From Imperialibacter roseus (GTDB lineage Bacteria > Bacteroidota > Bacteroidia > Cytophagales > Cyclobacteriaceae): DNA of 64,000 bases. The position numbers and the translations under genes were made by a program. Location: NCBI RefSeq assembly GCF_032999765.1, contig NZ_CP136051.1, positions 5,598,501-5,662,500 on the forward strand. Direction: 5' to 3'. Positions within the stretch are counted from its first letter, which is position 1. Every line of letters starts with the position of its first letter. The notes below the pieces were generated by a model, which ran no database searches, was not told where the DNA came from, and saw nothing but the letters and a program-made list of their open reading frames with translations. This document shows positions 44,373-54,461 of this stretch, one piece after another.

Positions 44373-45078
44373 TTTCTCCCAACGCTCAACAGCATTAGAA
44401 TGGATGGATGACCTGAGCTCCTCAGGAGACATTATTGTGCAAACTCTCAAAGAGCTCGACACCATCAACAGATTACTTGGCGGCAACAATATCAGCCTGA
44501 CTGGGCTAAAAAAGCTACTAAGTCGGCACCCCGAAAAACGAAAGGAAAAAATAGTGATTGCCGATATTGGCTGCGGAGGTGGCGATATCATGAAGCTGCT
44601 GGCCGGGTGGGGTAGAAAAAACAATCTACAGCTGGAGTTGATAGGCATTGATGCCAATCCTCATGTGCTGGAATATGCCCGGCAGAACACGAAAGATTTT
44701 CCTGAAATCAGGTTTGAACAGATTGACATTTACTCGAAGGCATTTTCCAAACTAAAGTTTGACATCATCCACACCAGCTTGTTCACACATCATTTTCCCG
44801 AGCCCGAGCTTGTTGCCTTTTACTCACAGTGGGTCGGGCAGGTGAATATGGGCATTATCAACAATGACCTGCACCGCCACTGGTTTGCGTACCACTCCAT
44901 CGATTGGTTAACAAGAATGTTTTCCCGCTCACCCATGGTGAAATACGACGCCCGGCTATCGGTACTCAGGTCGTTTCTCAAGGCAGACCTTGAGCATATT
45001 CTTCACAAAGCCGGCATTCAGTCCTACGATATTCAATGGAAATGGGCGTTCCGTTGGGAATTAGTCATATATGCCTGA
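44365..45078 (+). CDS. Class I SAM-dependent methyltransferase
   Basis: Probably methylates the phenolic product of the polyketide synthase. The 237-residue protein has the SAM-binding glycine motif VIADIGCGGGDIMKLLAGWG near residue 61 and the acidic second strand LELIGIDANPHVL near 89. FDIIHTSLFTHHF near 131 is the family's post-III region. The start at 44365 (MPDFSQRS) lies inside the synthase gene's last codons; an in-frame start at 44329 would overlap more. It resembles SrsB of the Streptomyces griseus phenolic lipid operon in role and position, by inference. The CDF gene follows 9 bases after its stop. Confidence 0.9.
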   Translation: MPDFSQRSTALEWMDDLSSSGDIIVQTLKELDTINRLLGGNNISLTGLKKLLSRHPEKRKEKIVIADIGCGGGDIMKLLAGWGRKNNLQLELIGIDANPHVLEYARQNTKDFPEIRFEQIDIYSKAFSKLKFDIIHTSLFTHHFPEPELVAFYSQWVGQVNMGIINNDLHRHWFAYHSIDWLTRMFSRSPMVKYDARLSVLRSFLKADLEHILHKAGIQSYDIQWKWAFRWELVIYA

Positions 45079-45087
45079 TATTTGAGC

Positions 45088-45996
45088 ATGGCGCATCAGC
45101 ACGGACACCATCATGGGCATCACCACCACCACGAGCACGACAGCTCTGGTAAGCTAAGGGCTGTTTTTTTCATCAATCTGATCTTTGCCATTCTCGAGCT
45201 GATAGGTGGGCTGCTGACAAATTCCATGGCTATTTTATCGGACGCCCTTCACGATTTGGGCGACTCTATGGCCATAGGGCTCAGTTGGATTTTTGAGCGG
45301 ATTTCCAGAAAAAAAAGAGACAAAAACTTTAGCTACGGTTACAAGCGCTTCTCTCTTATTTCGGCCACCATAAGTGGCCTCATTCTTTTTGCCGGTTCGG
45401 TCATCATCATCATCGAAGCCATTCCACGTTTCTGGAACCCAGAGCCGGTGCAAACTTTTGGCATGCTGATTTTTTCTGTGTTGGGTATCCTGGTCAACGG
45501 TGCTGCTGCGTGGAAAATGTGGGGCGGGAAAACCGCCAACGAAAAAGTAGTACGGTGGCACCTCCTGGAAGATGTGCTTGGCTGGGTAGCAGTGCTGATT
45601 GGCTCCATTGTTATTCATTTTACCGACTGGTATTTTATCGATCCTTTGTTGTCAATAGGCATAGCGGTTTTCATTTTGTTTGGCGTGTACCGCACATTGA
45701 GCGAAACCATCACTATATTTTTGCAGGCTGTGCCAGACGATCTATCCGTGAAGGCAATCCACGATCAGCTAATGACCATCGATCACGTGAGCGATGTTCA
45801 TGATATTCATGTGTGGACGATGGACGGACAATACAATGTACTTTCCTGCCACCTGGTAGTGGAAGATGATGCTTCAGCCCAGGTTGTTGCCGCTGTTAAA
45901 AGGGAGGCCCGAAAAGTAGCCGCTTCCTTTGGCATCAACCATCAGACCTTTGAGGTGGAGACAAGGGACGACGTTTGCGAATATGAAGATTGTTAA
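45088..45996 (+). CDS. CDF-family zinc/cobalt efflux transporter
   Basis: Exports Zn2+ (possibly Co2+ or Cd2+) from the cytoplasm by proton antiport. The 302-residue protein starts with a histidine-rich metal tail (HQHGHHHGHHHHHEHD, residues 4-19). Six membrane segments follow, with the site residues in SDALHDLGDSMAIGL near 49 and HLLEDVLGWVAVL near 155. A C-terminal regulatory domain (200-290) includes HDIHVWTMDG. It is close to CzcD/ZitB. ATG 45088 is used; TTG 45082 is 2 codons upstream. Probably at the tail of the polyketide operon but functionally separate. Confidence 0.94.
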   Translation: MAHQHGHHHGHHHHHEHDSSGKLRAVFFINLIFAILELIGGLLTNSMAILSDALHDLGDSMAIGLSWIFERISRKKRDKNFSYGYKRFSLISATISGLILFAGSVIIIIEAIPRFWNPEPVQTFGMLIFSVLGILVNGAAAWKMWGGKTANEKVVRWHLLEDVLGWVAVLIGSIVIHFTDWYFIDPLLSIGIAVFILFGVYRTLSETITIFLQAVPDDLSVKAIHDQLMTIDHVSDVHDIHVWTMDGQYNVLSCHLVVEDDASAQVVAAVKREARKVAASFGINHQTFEVETRDDVCEYEDC

Positions 45997-46001
45997 GCAG
46001 T

Positions 46002-46586
46002 TCAGCGCACCCAGGTTGTTTTCTCTTTCACGGGTCCTCGTTTCCCTTCGGGCCATTTTGAACCGGGCACTCCAATAAAGAGAAAGCCGAGAAATTTGTC
46101 ATTCTCGCCAAGGCCAAAAAATGATTTTGCTTCTTCCATATAAGTGATTCCTCCAGAGCCCCAATAGCAGCCAACGCCATAGGCAGCAGCCGTCAGGTAC
46201 ATGTTCTCCACTGCGCATGAAACCGCCTCAATTTCCTCTATCTCGGGGATTTTTCCCCTTTCATCTCTTTTCATTCCTATGCCGATAATGTGAGATGCCG
46301 ACAGTGGCTTGGTTTTAAGCCCCTCGTATTTTCCTTCGTTAAAATTGCCCTGGGCGGTTGTTACTTTCCTGAATAACTCCGCCTGAAAAGCTGCCAATTT
46401 TTGAATGCCATCACCAGTGAAAACGGTAAATCTCCAGGGCTCGGTAAGCCCATGAGTTGGTGCCCAATTGGCATTTTCCAGCATTTGGTGAATAACAGCT
46501 TCGTCCACCTTCTCGCCGGTAAATTGCCCTGTGTAAATTGATCTCCTGTGCTTAATGAGTCTGTTGAATTCCTCTGTATTGAACAT
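46002..46586 (-). CDS. Nitroreductase-family FMN oxidoreductase
   Basis: FMN-dependent NAD(P)H oxidoreductase. The 194-residue protein begins FNRLIKHRRSIYTGQF, the typical N-terminal RRS/T block. NANWAPTHGLTEPWRFTVF near residue 40 matches the substrate/FMN region, and AAYGVGCYWGSGGITY near 135 is the second. It is closest to the short YdjA-like group. It lies 5 bases from the convergent CDF gene and 37 bases after the end of the T9SS protein gene. Confidence 0.92.
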   Translation of the reverse strand: MFNTEEFNRLIKHRRSIYTGQFTGEKVDEAVIHQMLENANWAPTHGLTEPWRFTVFTGDGIQKLAAFQAELFRKVTTAQGNFNEGKYEGLKTKPLSASHIIGIGMKRDERGKIPEIEEIEAVSCAVENMYLTAAAYGVGCYWGSGGITYMEEAKSFFGLGENDKFLGFLFIGVPGSKWPEGKRGPVKEKTTWVR

Positions 46587-46623
46587 TTTGCTGCTTTTTC
46601 CCCGTAAAGCTAGTCAACAAAAA

Positions 46624-49131
46624 TTACCGGGAAATAATTATTCTGTAGGTAATTATTGGCCTGCCAGGAACCAGTTGATCATGAAAACGAAGGACGTATA
46701 TCCCATTATTGACATCCGCAACGTCCAACAATTGCGTGTAGCTCTTTTCGTTTTTCAGCGCCATAGTTTTCAGGCTGTTCCCGTTCAGGTCCATCAACTC
46801 AGCCACCACTTTTCCTTTAACCAGCTGCTCATATTTGATGGCAACGAATTTGTCAGCCGGGTTAGGATACACTTCAAGGTCTTTGAAATAGCTCAAATAG
46901 ATGCCTGTTTCTTTCACCTTCGTAATAAGGAGCGATTCTTCCGTCACCAGTGCTTCCAGTGAGATCCTGTTTTGCTCCAGGCCTGCTCCGCCTCCGAGCT
47001 GGAAATCGATAAATGACGCTGGGTCTATTGGAATGCCCGGGTACTGAATATTGATCCTGTAATCGCCGTCAGCCAGGTTGCTAATTTCAAACTCTCCGTT
47101 CTCGTCGGTCTGAATGTACACCACCAATTCATAGTCGTCTTCATGGTCTTTTGCCCTGAACCTTGAACGGCTGATACTGACACCTGCCCCTTTCACCCGT
47201 TTCCTGTCCAGCATTTTGCCATTGCCAAAATCTTCATCCAAAAATCCCAGCACAACATTATCGCCATCATCAGGTGTCAGCTCTCTTGGAAGATACTCCA
47301 TTGTTACATCAACCCCGGAGATGTTTTCTCTTACATTTACCACGTCGGCAAATGCCCAGTCTATCGTCCTTTTATGATAAGTCGGAATATAAACACTATT
47401 GTTTTGGCTGGCATAGAGCAAATAGTCTCCTAACACAAGCTGAGGGATAAAAAATAATCCATCAGCCCCTCCGGTATAATTGCCAAGGGTGTCGTAACGC
47501 CCGGGTCTAATGCCCAGCGCAGCACCGGTAGGGTTGGCAACATTGGCTCCATCTGCGTTTGTTACTCGACCTTGCATGCTGGCTGTTGCCCTTATCCGCT
47601 GTGTGTTACTGGCCAGGATAAGATCAGGTACCAGCGAACTGGTGGCACGAAGCTCATATTCTCCCATATTGTCGTAGACCAAATCATCGATGGTGAGGGT
47701 GGATGAGTTGGCTTGAGCAACCGGCTCGCCTCTCCGAAACCATTGGTACTCGTTGGCTGAGCCCCCCACGGGCAAATCATTGACAAAGGCTGTATGTACT
47801 GGCTGAAGGGAGTCCAGCGCTGTTCCGAACCTCCCCTGGTTAGCGTAGTTAAAATTGGAAAGACCGATGTTCGGTTCAAGGTCATCAAATTGCAAAAGGT
47901 TACCCGAAACATCTATTAGCTGAATATTAGGCAGTGTTGAAAGGTCGGGAAGATTTTCCAGCCTGTTGCCGGCCAGGTTGAGTGTTTGAAGGTTCGTCAG
48001 CTGCGCTGCCGAGGCCGGTACACCCTGCCCGATTTGGTTATTTGAAAAGTTCAGACTGGCCGCCAAAGACAACTTTCTAACATCAGCTGTGAGGCGTCCT
48101 GTAAGGTTGTTATCGGCCAGGTTGATGCCTACCACTCTTCCTCCCTGAACGCTGACGCCGTGCCAGGTATCTATCGGGGTAGTTAACCAATCTGTTTTGT
48201 TGATCCAGTCGTCGCCGTTTGCTCTTGAGTAAAGCTTCACCAAAGCCACGGAGTCGGCCTCCCTGCTATTGTTGATTTCGCTGGCTAGTGCATAAAAGCT
48301 GAAAAGTGCGTCTTCGAAACTGGTAACAGTGCCATTATCGACAGTGCCGCTGGTAGACTGCTGGCCCAGGCTTTCGTAAGTACCACCAAGTTCATCTGAT
48401 GCCACTATCGAAGCATTGTTCATCGTGCCAATGAAGCTTTCGTTGATTGCAGGTAAGGTAATTTGCCCCTCCGTCATTTCGCCAGAAATAACAGTTTTCT
48501 CCCAGTACCTTGCCTGTGAGATTTCCACAACCCCGAGGCCACTTTGGCCAGTTGGGTGTGGTTCCTTCACCTCCATGGAAACTACCGGAGCATTGCCCTT
48601 TACTTTTATCAACTCAACCGGAGTGAAGGTAGAACCAATGCCAATGGGAAAGTATTGATTGCCCTGCCCCGAAATTTGCATTCTTCCCCGGACGTAGCTG
48701 GACGACGATGCGCCGGAAATACTGGCGGTGCTTTTCACAACAAAATTGGCTGCTGGATTTACATCTATCAACCCGTTCGCAAGTACAAGACCTTCAGTAA
48801 TTAAAACATCGGATGAAATTTGCTTTGACCCTCCCCCGTTTACAAACAAAGAGGCCAGCGCCTGACCATTGTGGGCAAACGATTGATCTGCCCCAAACAA
48901 GTTTACGATACCTACGCCTCCATAAGTGCCGACGTTGCTCCAGTCGTTGTGGAGATACAAAGTGCCGGTATTTGAAATGATGCCCTGGTTGATCACATTG
49001 GCTTGCACGCCCACTTTGGTGGCTACGGCTATACCGAGAGTGGTGCCCGGGCTGGTGGTAAATTGGGCAAGACAGTTCGAGGCTGCTATATGCACCCAAA
49101 GACTTACCATAAAAAGGCTAAGCTTTTTCAT
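46624..49131 (-). CDS. Secreted LRR / SdrD-like protein with T9SS sorting domain
   Basis: A surface-exposed protein of 835 residues. Signal peptide 1-22; a beta-rich N-terminal domain about 23-285 (LGIAVATKVGVQAN, FPIGIGSTFTPVEL); an LRR region about 290-415 beginning DSVALVKLYSRANGDDWINKTDW; an Ig-like domain near 435-500 (ANEYQWFRRGEPVAQA); then a carboxypeptidase-regulatory/SdrD-like pair with DRKRVKGAGVSISRSRFRAK near 645. The T9SS C-terminal domain (LEVYPNPADKFVAIKYE, about 755-835) ends in RIIISR. It shares this C-terminal half with the 1735-residue and 3027-residue proteins. It lies 10 bases after the 1767-residue gene and is probably co-transcribed with it. Confidence 0.9.
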   Translation of the reverse strand: MKKLSLFMVSLWVHIAASNCLAQFTTSPGTTLGIAVATKVGVQANVINQGIISNTGTLYLHNDWSNVGTYGGVGIVNLFGADQSFAHNGQALASLFVNGGGSKQISSDVLITEGLVLANGLIDVNPAANFVVKSTASISGASSSSYVRGRMQISGQGNQYFPIGIGSTFTPVELIKVKGNAPVVSMEVKEPHPTGQSGLGVVEISQARYWEKTVISGEMTEGQITLPAINESFIGTMNNASIVASDELGGTYESLGQQSTSGTVDNGTVTSFEDALFSFYALASEINNSREADSVALVKLYSRANGDDWINKTDWLTTPIDTWHGVSVQGGRVVGINLADNNLTGRLTADVRKLSLAASLNFSNNQIGQGVPASAAQLTNLQTLNLAGNRLENLPDLSTLPNIQLIDVSGNLLQFDDLEPNIGLSNFNYANQGRFGTALDSLQPVHTAFVNDLPVGGSANEYQWFRRGEPVAQANSSTLTIDDLVYDNMGEYELRATSSLVPDLILASNTQRIRATASMQGRVTNADGANVANPTGAALGIRPGRYDTLGNYTGGADGLFFIPQLVLGDYLLYASQNNSVYIPTYHKRTIDWAFADVVNVRENISGVDVTMEYLPRELTPDDGDNVVLGFLDEDFGNGKMLDRKRVKGAGVSISRSRFRAKDHEDDYELVVYIQTDENGEFEISNLADGDYRINIQYPGIPIDPASFIDFQLGGGAGLEQNRISLEALVTEESLLITKVKETGIYLSYFKDLEVYPNPADKFVAIKYEQLVKGKVVAELMDLNGNSLKTMALKNEKSYTQLLDVADVNNGIYVLRFHDQLVPGRPIITYRIIISR

Positions 49132-49141
49132 TCTGCCTCAA

Positions 49142-52100
49142 TTAATATGGTTTGGTTATTTGGTACTGTATTCTTGCGTTATACAGCCTGGTGTTCTGGG
49201 TATTGTCGTCTTTACCAGTATACCTCACAAAATATGAGTACAGAGAATTGTCGATCGCACCGGAGAAAACAGACACGGTAGAAACGCTTTGAACTGAAGC
49301 CAATGCTGTGGGAACATCACTTTCTACCGTAGCCATTACCAAATAGTTGCTAGTTCCATTTTCATGTCTTACAAGCTCTATTCTTGAGGGTGACGTGGCG
49401 TCGTTGTCCCAAACCCAGCCAGCAAGCTCAGTAATCACAGCACCATCGGGCAAGTTCATTGATGCTACGGCGTAGCCCAATGCGCCCGAAACTCCATTAA
49501 AGTAATGATACCCGGTTACTGCATTGGGTGTCGCAAACTTTGTATCAGAGCCCAACATCGTCAAAACATCAAACACATTAGCACTGTAGCTTGCATATCT
49601 TGTAACAGCCGACGAGAACGTAAAGTCGGCAGCGTCCACCGTTCCGCTAGCTTGTATATTTCCCGTCACATCCAATGCCTCTGCCGGCGTTGGGTTACCA
49701 ATTCCTACTCGGCCCAACCCATTTATATTGATCGCATCCACATAAGTAGGTCCTGCTGTATTGGTAAGAACGCTAAGTTTCATGCCGCCGGCGGTAGGAG
49801 AGCTCTTAGCGGCTGATATTTTCCCTAGGTCAAACCGGTTGCTTCCGTTTGTTGATCCTCTGAATGACAAGGCAACACCTGTTCCTGTTCCTGATGTGTT
49901 ATTGTTTGTCAGCGAAAGCATATTGTAAACGGATCCAGCGGCCGTGCCATCAGTAAACTCTACTTTGTGAGTCAGATCCGAAGCCCCATAAATAAGGTTT
50001 GTTCCTGACATTGAAATATAACCGGCACTTACAGTTCCCGTGCCAGCGTTTAATCCAAGGTTACCTCCAGTTCCTCCCGAAGTGCCGCCAGCCTGAATCG
50101 ACAAGTTGTTTCCAGCGCCGGAAGGAACAGTACCCACTCTGAGGTTTCTGTTGCCACCAGTTTCAAACTGGAAATCGCCATTTGCAAAAGCCACTGGCGA
50201 ACCGCTTGGGCCGTTGAGTCTCATGGCTCCGTTCACAATCACATCCGACGGGGTTAAAAAGCCTGGTTGAACGCCCGGACTCAGCACTATATCGCCACCG
50301 ACATCGCTATTAGTGGCTCCATCACCTGACTTCAAAATCAGATCGCTGCCTACTCCACTCAAAGCTGCATTCACCTGAATAGTTCTGTTTGTCGCGCCAT
50401 CAAACTGCAAGTCCTGGGTAAGCGCACCCGTAGTCCCCTGGCTTGCCATATCTTGCCAGGCGCTTCCATCATATCCTTCGTAAGTACCGAGGGTGGTATT
50501 GTAGCGAATCATGCCCACCACTGGAGTTGGCCTTTGAGCGGTAGTACCGGAAGGTATTCTGATAGCATCGTTGCCTGCAATGTCGAGTGAAACGCCTGGA
50601 GCGAAGTGACCTATCGACACCAATCCCCCAAAACTGGCATCCTGGCCAATTCTAGATGTATTGCCTGATTGTATCTCCAATGCGGCTCCAGTGCCGCTGT
50701 TGTTGATGGTTACGGCGGGTGCCGTTGCATTGCCTGTGTTTTGAAATATTGCTACCTGATCTGTTCCATCGTTGCCTACGATGAGGGCAGGCACGCTGTT
50801 GGAAGCATTGAGGTTCCTAAAGTTAGCTACATAACCATCTCCGCTGGTCGTTACCTCAAGGCCCGCACCTGCTCCGGCAATTACTTCGCTCGACAATGCC
50901 GCAGCTGTATTCGATACGTTGTTTACCTGAAACCGGCCAGCTGAATTGGTTCCAACCGTCTCTACGAGCAGACCATACTGATTGTTTAAGCCATTGCCAA
51001 TAATAACTTCCGCCCCTCCGCCGAGCCCCGTATGTGAAACACTGAGCCCATTTGAGCCAGTATCATCAGAATCGTTAAAAATGCTGACAGCGCTGCTTAT
51101 GGCAGAAGTGTTATTAATAGAAAAGGACGCCGCTCCTCCCCCGCCAGTGTTGACAATATCAATAAGGGTACCACCATCAGCCACTATATCGGTTACCGGA
51201 TAGGCCAAGCTTGAGAAAGAATTCCAGGAGACACCATCGAACCCCTCGAAGTTACCATTGTAACGGATCATTCCCGATGTTGGTGTACCTTTAACATCCC
51301 CCACTTCGACTGCGCCTCCAAACTGGGCGTCGCCAGCATTGTCCAGCACGAGAGCGGATTGAACAACCCCTGTCAATGCGTCGGTCTCCGCTGGTTGGCT
51401 ACCTCCCACCAAAAACTGAATAATACCACCGTGCTGGTAAATAGCACTTGCCGGACCAGCGTTAGTGTATTTCATTAAATTAGCCAGCTCATCAGGATAG
51501 AGATTCTCACTCAAAAATTCGCCATCGACGGTCGAGCCGTTATCAAAATGAAATAAATGGTAGTCATCAAAGATTTGTAACCCGCTTACCGGGCTGCTAG
51601 TGCCTATTCCCACCTTAACACCAGAACTTCCCAATACGATTGCATTGTCTGTACTCACCACAGCATTAGCACCAATTGCCGTTGCGTTCGTGAGGCCGTC
51701 TACACCTACATCAGCGTTATCCCCAATCAATGTGTTAAAATTGCCTGTCGTGTTGGTTCCACCATCACCCCCAATGAAAACATTGTGAGCTCCACTTGTA
51801 TTGGTCAAGCCAGCATTGGATCCAACGAATGTATTTCCGTTGCCAGACGTTGCTTGCCCGGTATTCGCTCCCAGAAATGTGTTATCGGTCCCCGCACTTC
51901 CGGCTTTTGCGGCGGTGTTCCCGGTACCGGCACCAACAGCAACAAAATTATCGGTTGCATTAACCTCCATGTCATTGATAGCGTTGGCATCGAGCCCCGT
52001 GATCGCAGCACCATCTCCAGCAAAACTGGTTGCGGTGATGTTGTTGGCAGCGAAGTTGCCTGAGCCATCCCTTGCGACTATTGTCCCAGATATATTAACA

Positions 52101-54445
52101 TCGGTAGCGCTATTGGCCGCATTTGCCCCAGAGACTACGGTAGCAACAGGTACACCATTTACCTGGCTCACAACAGTAGCTCCCTGAGTGCCTGTAACAT
52201 CTCCAGTTAGCGTACCTGTAAATCCCGGGACCGTGATTCCGGTCAGAGCACTGCCATCGACTGCCGGGAGTGCACCCGTGCCATCAAGCTGAACGAGGTT
52301 GTTTGCACCCGTGCCTGCATTAAGCGTGGCCGCTGAGCCCAGACCTGAGATTTGAGCTGCCGACATATTTACCAGCGCTGACCCATCAAGCGCCGGAAGC
52401 GTGCCGTCTGATGGTAGCTGAACCAGGTCGTTTGTAGTGACCCCTGCATCAAGCGTGGCGGCTGTGCCAAGGCCTGTCACTTTGCCCACGGCAACATCGG
52501 CAATATCGGCATCCGCAATGGAGCCATCAGCTATTTTTACGCCAGTAACTGCATTATTTGCAAGCTTTGCAGTGGTCACATTACCATCTGCCAGATCGAT
52601 TGTGATGACTGAGCCATCAACAATTTTATCACTGCTTATTGCGTCAGTGGCGATTTTCGCTCCGGTGACGTTACCATCTGCTATTTTTCCATTAGTGACT
52701 GCGTTTGCCGCCAATTCCGTGGCACCAATAGTGCCCGCTCCAATTACCGGAACAATTCCAGTCAAACTAGACCCGTCTACAGCAGGCAAAGCACCACTAC
52801 CATCCAGCTGAACTATTTGATTAGGCCCGGTGCCAACATTAAGTGTCGCCGCAGTGCCCAGACCTATTATCTTTCCCGCATCAACATCGCTGATGTCAAT
52901 GTCTGAAATTGTTCCATCAAGTATTTCCAGGCTGGAAATCCCGCCGGCCGGGACTTCAAACGTTGACCCATTCGACGCCAATGTAATACCATCCACAAAG
53001 GACAGGTCGTTGACCATGTCGTGCGTAATAACTGCCGACTGGATTTGAGCTATTCCTGTGTTATCAACAGTGATATGGCCAGTAATTACCTGCTCCTGAG
53101 GAGTATTGGTGCCGTCGCCAATCAGCAGCGTGCCGCTGGTAAGCGAAGCCAAACCTGTAACATCAGTCGCAGGCGCCCAGGTACTGCCAGTCCATTTTAA
53201 TACCTGACCTGTGGTTGCGCCCGATTGGGTAATCTTTGCCGGCGCTACGTCGCTTACCTTGGCGTCTGTCACCGAACCATTCACCAGCTTAGCCGTTGTC
53301 ACACCATTGTCACGCACCTCAAACGACGAGCCGTTCGAAGCCAGTGTAACTCCATCCACTACAGCGGTGTTCAAATCGGAAAATGCGATTGAGCCATCTA
53401 CAACTTCTGCGCTGCTGACAGTATTCGGGCCTGGGGTGGCGGGAATGTTCGTTAATCCGCTCCCGTCGCCAGAAAAGGAGCTTGCCGTCACTAATCCGGT
53501 GGTCGATATGTTCTGAGCACCAAAGTTTGGAGTAACCTTAGTACCAGCAATTGCGGCGGCAGCGTTGATATCCGCATCGGCAATCGATCCATCAATAAGT
53601 TCTGGGCTACCTACCGTATTTGGCCCTGGCGTCGCTGGTATATTGGTTAAACCACTTCCGTCTCCAGAGAAAGAAGCAGCAGTTACTGTGCCTGTGGTTA
53701 AAACATTCTGCGAACCAAAGTCTGGGTTAACCTTTGTTCCTGCTATATCGGCCGTCGCATTTATGTCTGCGTCAGCAATCGATCCATCTATTATCTCAGA
53801 GCTGCTAATGCTGTTTGGGCCGCTGGTGATAGACAATATCTCCACCTGTAGTTCTTCGAGTGCTGCCTGCGTATTGGTAGCTAATAGGTTTGCATTGGGA
53901 ATAACTGTCTGATTAGACGCCGAATCCAGGGCGAATTTCCAAAGGCTTCCATTCCAAACGAGGCTAAATCCTGTGGATGGGGCGATGCTGTCGAGCGGCA
54001 GTCCTTTGAGCCCCGAAACTACCAGAGAATCGAAGCGGCCCAACACATCACCGGCAGATGCCGTTGTGATGGTCACATCATCTGTCGCATCAATATCTCC
54101 TGAGTTAGTGATCTCCTGACCGGAAATTGAAATGCCATTGCCAGCCACAAGTTGAGACAATCCAATGACGTTCCAGGTTGAGTTGTACCAAACATACAAT
54201 GTCCCATCATCGCTGTCGAAAACCAACATACCATTGTCGGTAGCCGTCAGATTGGCTGCGAAGGCTGTTCGCTCGGCAGCGGTTAGCCGGGGAGCAAGAA
54301 AGCCTTGATTTCCATTGATAGCAATTAACTCAAGGACAGCATTTTGATTGGGCGTTTCTGTGCCAATGCCAACTGAGTTTTGGGCATACAAGTTCTGAAT
54401 AGCACCTACCAGTACTATTGAGAACACCAAAATTTTAAATTTCAT
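49142..54445 (-). CDS. 1767-residue tail-fibre-like repeat protein
   Basis: A large secreted fibrous protein; function unknown. Signal peptide 1-21 (ends LYAQ), then the SVGIGTETPNQNAVLEL start common to Bacteroidota fibre-like proteins. A 65-residue repeat (GSIADADINA with IAGTKVxPxFG and SFSGDGSGLTNIPATPGPNTV) occurs near residues 215-350, followed by GNV(T)xAK and related degenerate repeats to about 800. A YadA-head-like run (GNTFVGSNAGLT, ATAIGANAVVSTDNAIVLGSSGVKVGIGTSSP) lies near 900-980. Several further GMIRYNxxxxxxEGFDG modules follow. The C-terminal 150 residues form a beta-sandwich-like module (LPDGAVITELAGWVWDND). There is no T9SS tail and no S74 endosialidase end. Confidence 0.88.
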   Translation of the reverse strand: MKFKILVFSIVLVGAIQNLYAQNSVGIGTETPNQNAVLELIAINGNQGFLAPRLTAAERTAFAANLTATDNGMLVFDSDDGTLYVWYNSTWNVIGLSQLVAGNGISISGQEITNSGDIDATDDVTITTASAGDVLGRFDSLVVSGLKGLPLDSIAPSTGFSLVWNGSLWKFALDSASNQTVIPNANLLATNTQAALEELQVEILSITSGPNSISSSEIIDGSIADADINATADIAGTKVNPDFGSQNVLTTGTVTAASFSGDGSGLTNIPATPGPNTVGSPELIDGSIADADINAAAAIAGTKVTPNFGAQNISTTGLVTASSFSGDGSGLTNIPATPGPNTVSSAEVVDGSIAFSDLNTAVVDGVTLASNGSSFEVRDNGVTTAKLVNGSVTDAKVSDVAPAKITQSGATTGQVLKWTGSTWAPATDVTGLASLTSGTLLIGDGTNTPQEQVITGHITVDNTGIAQIQSAVITHDMVNDLSFVDGITLASNGSTFEVPAGGISSLEILDGTISDIDISDVDAGKIIGLGTAATLNVGTGPNQIVQLDGSGALPAVDGSSLTGIVPVIGAGTIGATELAANAVTNGKIADGNVTGAKIATDAISSDKIVDGSVITIDLADGNVTTAKLANNAVTGVKIADGSIADADIADVAVGKVTGLGTAATLDAGVTTNDLVQLPSDGTLPALDGSALVNMSAAQISGLGSAATLNAGTGANNLVQLDGTGALPAVDGSALTGITVPGFTGTLTGDVTGTQGATVVSQVNGVPVATVVSGANAANSATDVNISGTIVARDGSGNFAANNITATSFAGDGAAITGLDANAINDMEVNATDNFVAVGAGTGNTAAKAGSAGTDNTFLGANTGQATSGNGNTFVGSNAGLTNTSGAHNVFIGGDGGTNTTGNFNTLIGDNADVGVDGLTNATAIGANAVVSTDNAIVLGSSGVKVGIGTSSPVSGLQIFDDYHLFHFDNGSTVDGEFLSENLYPDELANLMKYTNAGPASAIYQHGGIIQFLVGGSQPAETDALTGVVQSALVLDNAGDAQFGGAVEVGDVKGTPTSGMIRYNGNFEGFDGVSWNSFSSLAYPVTDIVADGGTLIDIVNTGGGGAASFSINNTSAISSAVSIFNDSDDTGSNGLSVSHTGLGGGAEVIIGNGLNNQYGLLVETVGTNSAGRFQVNNVSNTAAALSSEVIAGAGAGLEVTTSGDGYVANFRNLNASNSVPALIVGNDGTDQVAIFQNTGNATAPAVTINNSGTGAALEIQSGNTSRIGQDASFGGLVSIGHFAPGVSLDIAGNDAIRIPSGTTAQRPTPVVGMIRYNTTLGTYEGYDGSAWQDMASQGTTGALTQDLQFDGATNRTIQVNAALSGVGSDLILKSGDGATNSDVGGDIVLSPGVQPGFLTPSDVIVNGAMRLNGPSGSPVAFANGDFQFETGGNRNLRVGTVPSGAGNNLSIQAGGTSGGTGGNLGLNAGTGTVSAGYISMSGTNLIYGASDLTHKVEFTDGTAAGSVYNMLSLTNNNTSGTGTGVALSFRGSTNGSNRFDLGKISAAKSSPTAGGMKLSVLTNTAGPTYVDAININGLGRVGIGNPTPAEALDVTGNIQASGTVDAADFTFSSAVTRYASYSANVFDVLTMLGSDTKFATPNAVTGYHYFNGVSGALGYAVASMNLPDGAVITELAGWVWDNDATSPSRIELVRHENGTSNYLVMATVESDVPTALASVQSVSTVSVFSGAIDNSLYSYFVRYTGKDDNTQNTRLYNARIQYQITKPY
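53390..53800 (-). repeat. Two 195-bp direct repeats encoding a 65-residue unit
   Basis: The consecutive units encode GSIADADINA...IAGTKVxPxFGxQNxxTTGxVTAxSFSGDG with about 85% identity and a third, decayed unit upstream. The boundaries given are approximate. Confidence 0.7.
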
Positions 54446-54461
54446 GTTCGATTAGATCGGT

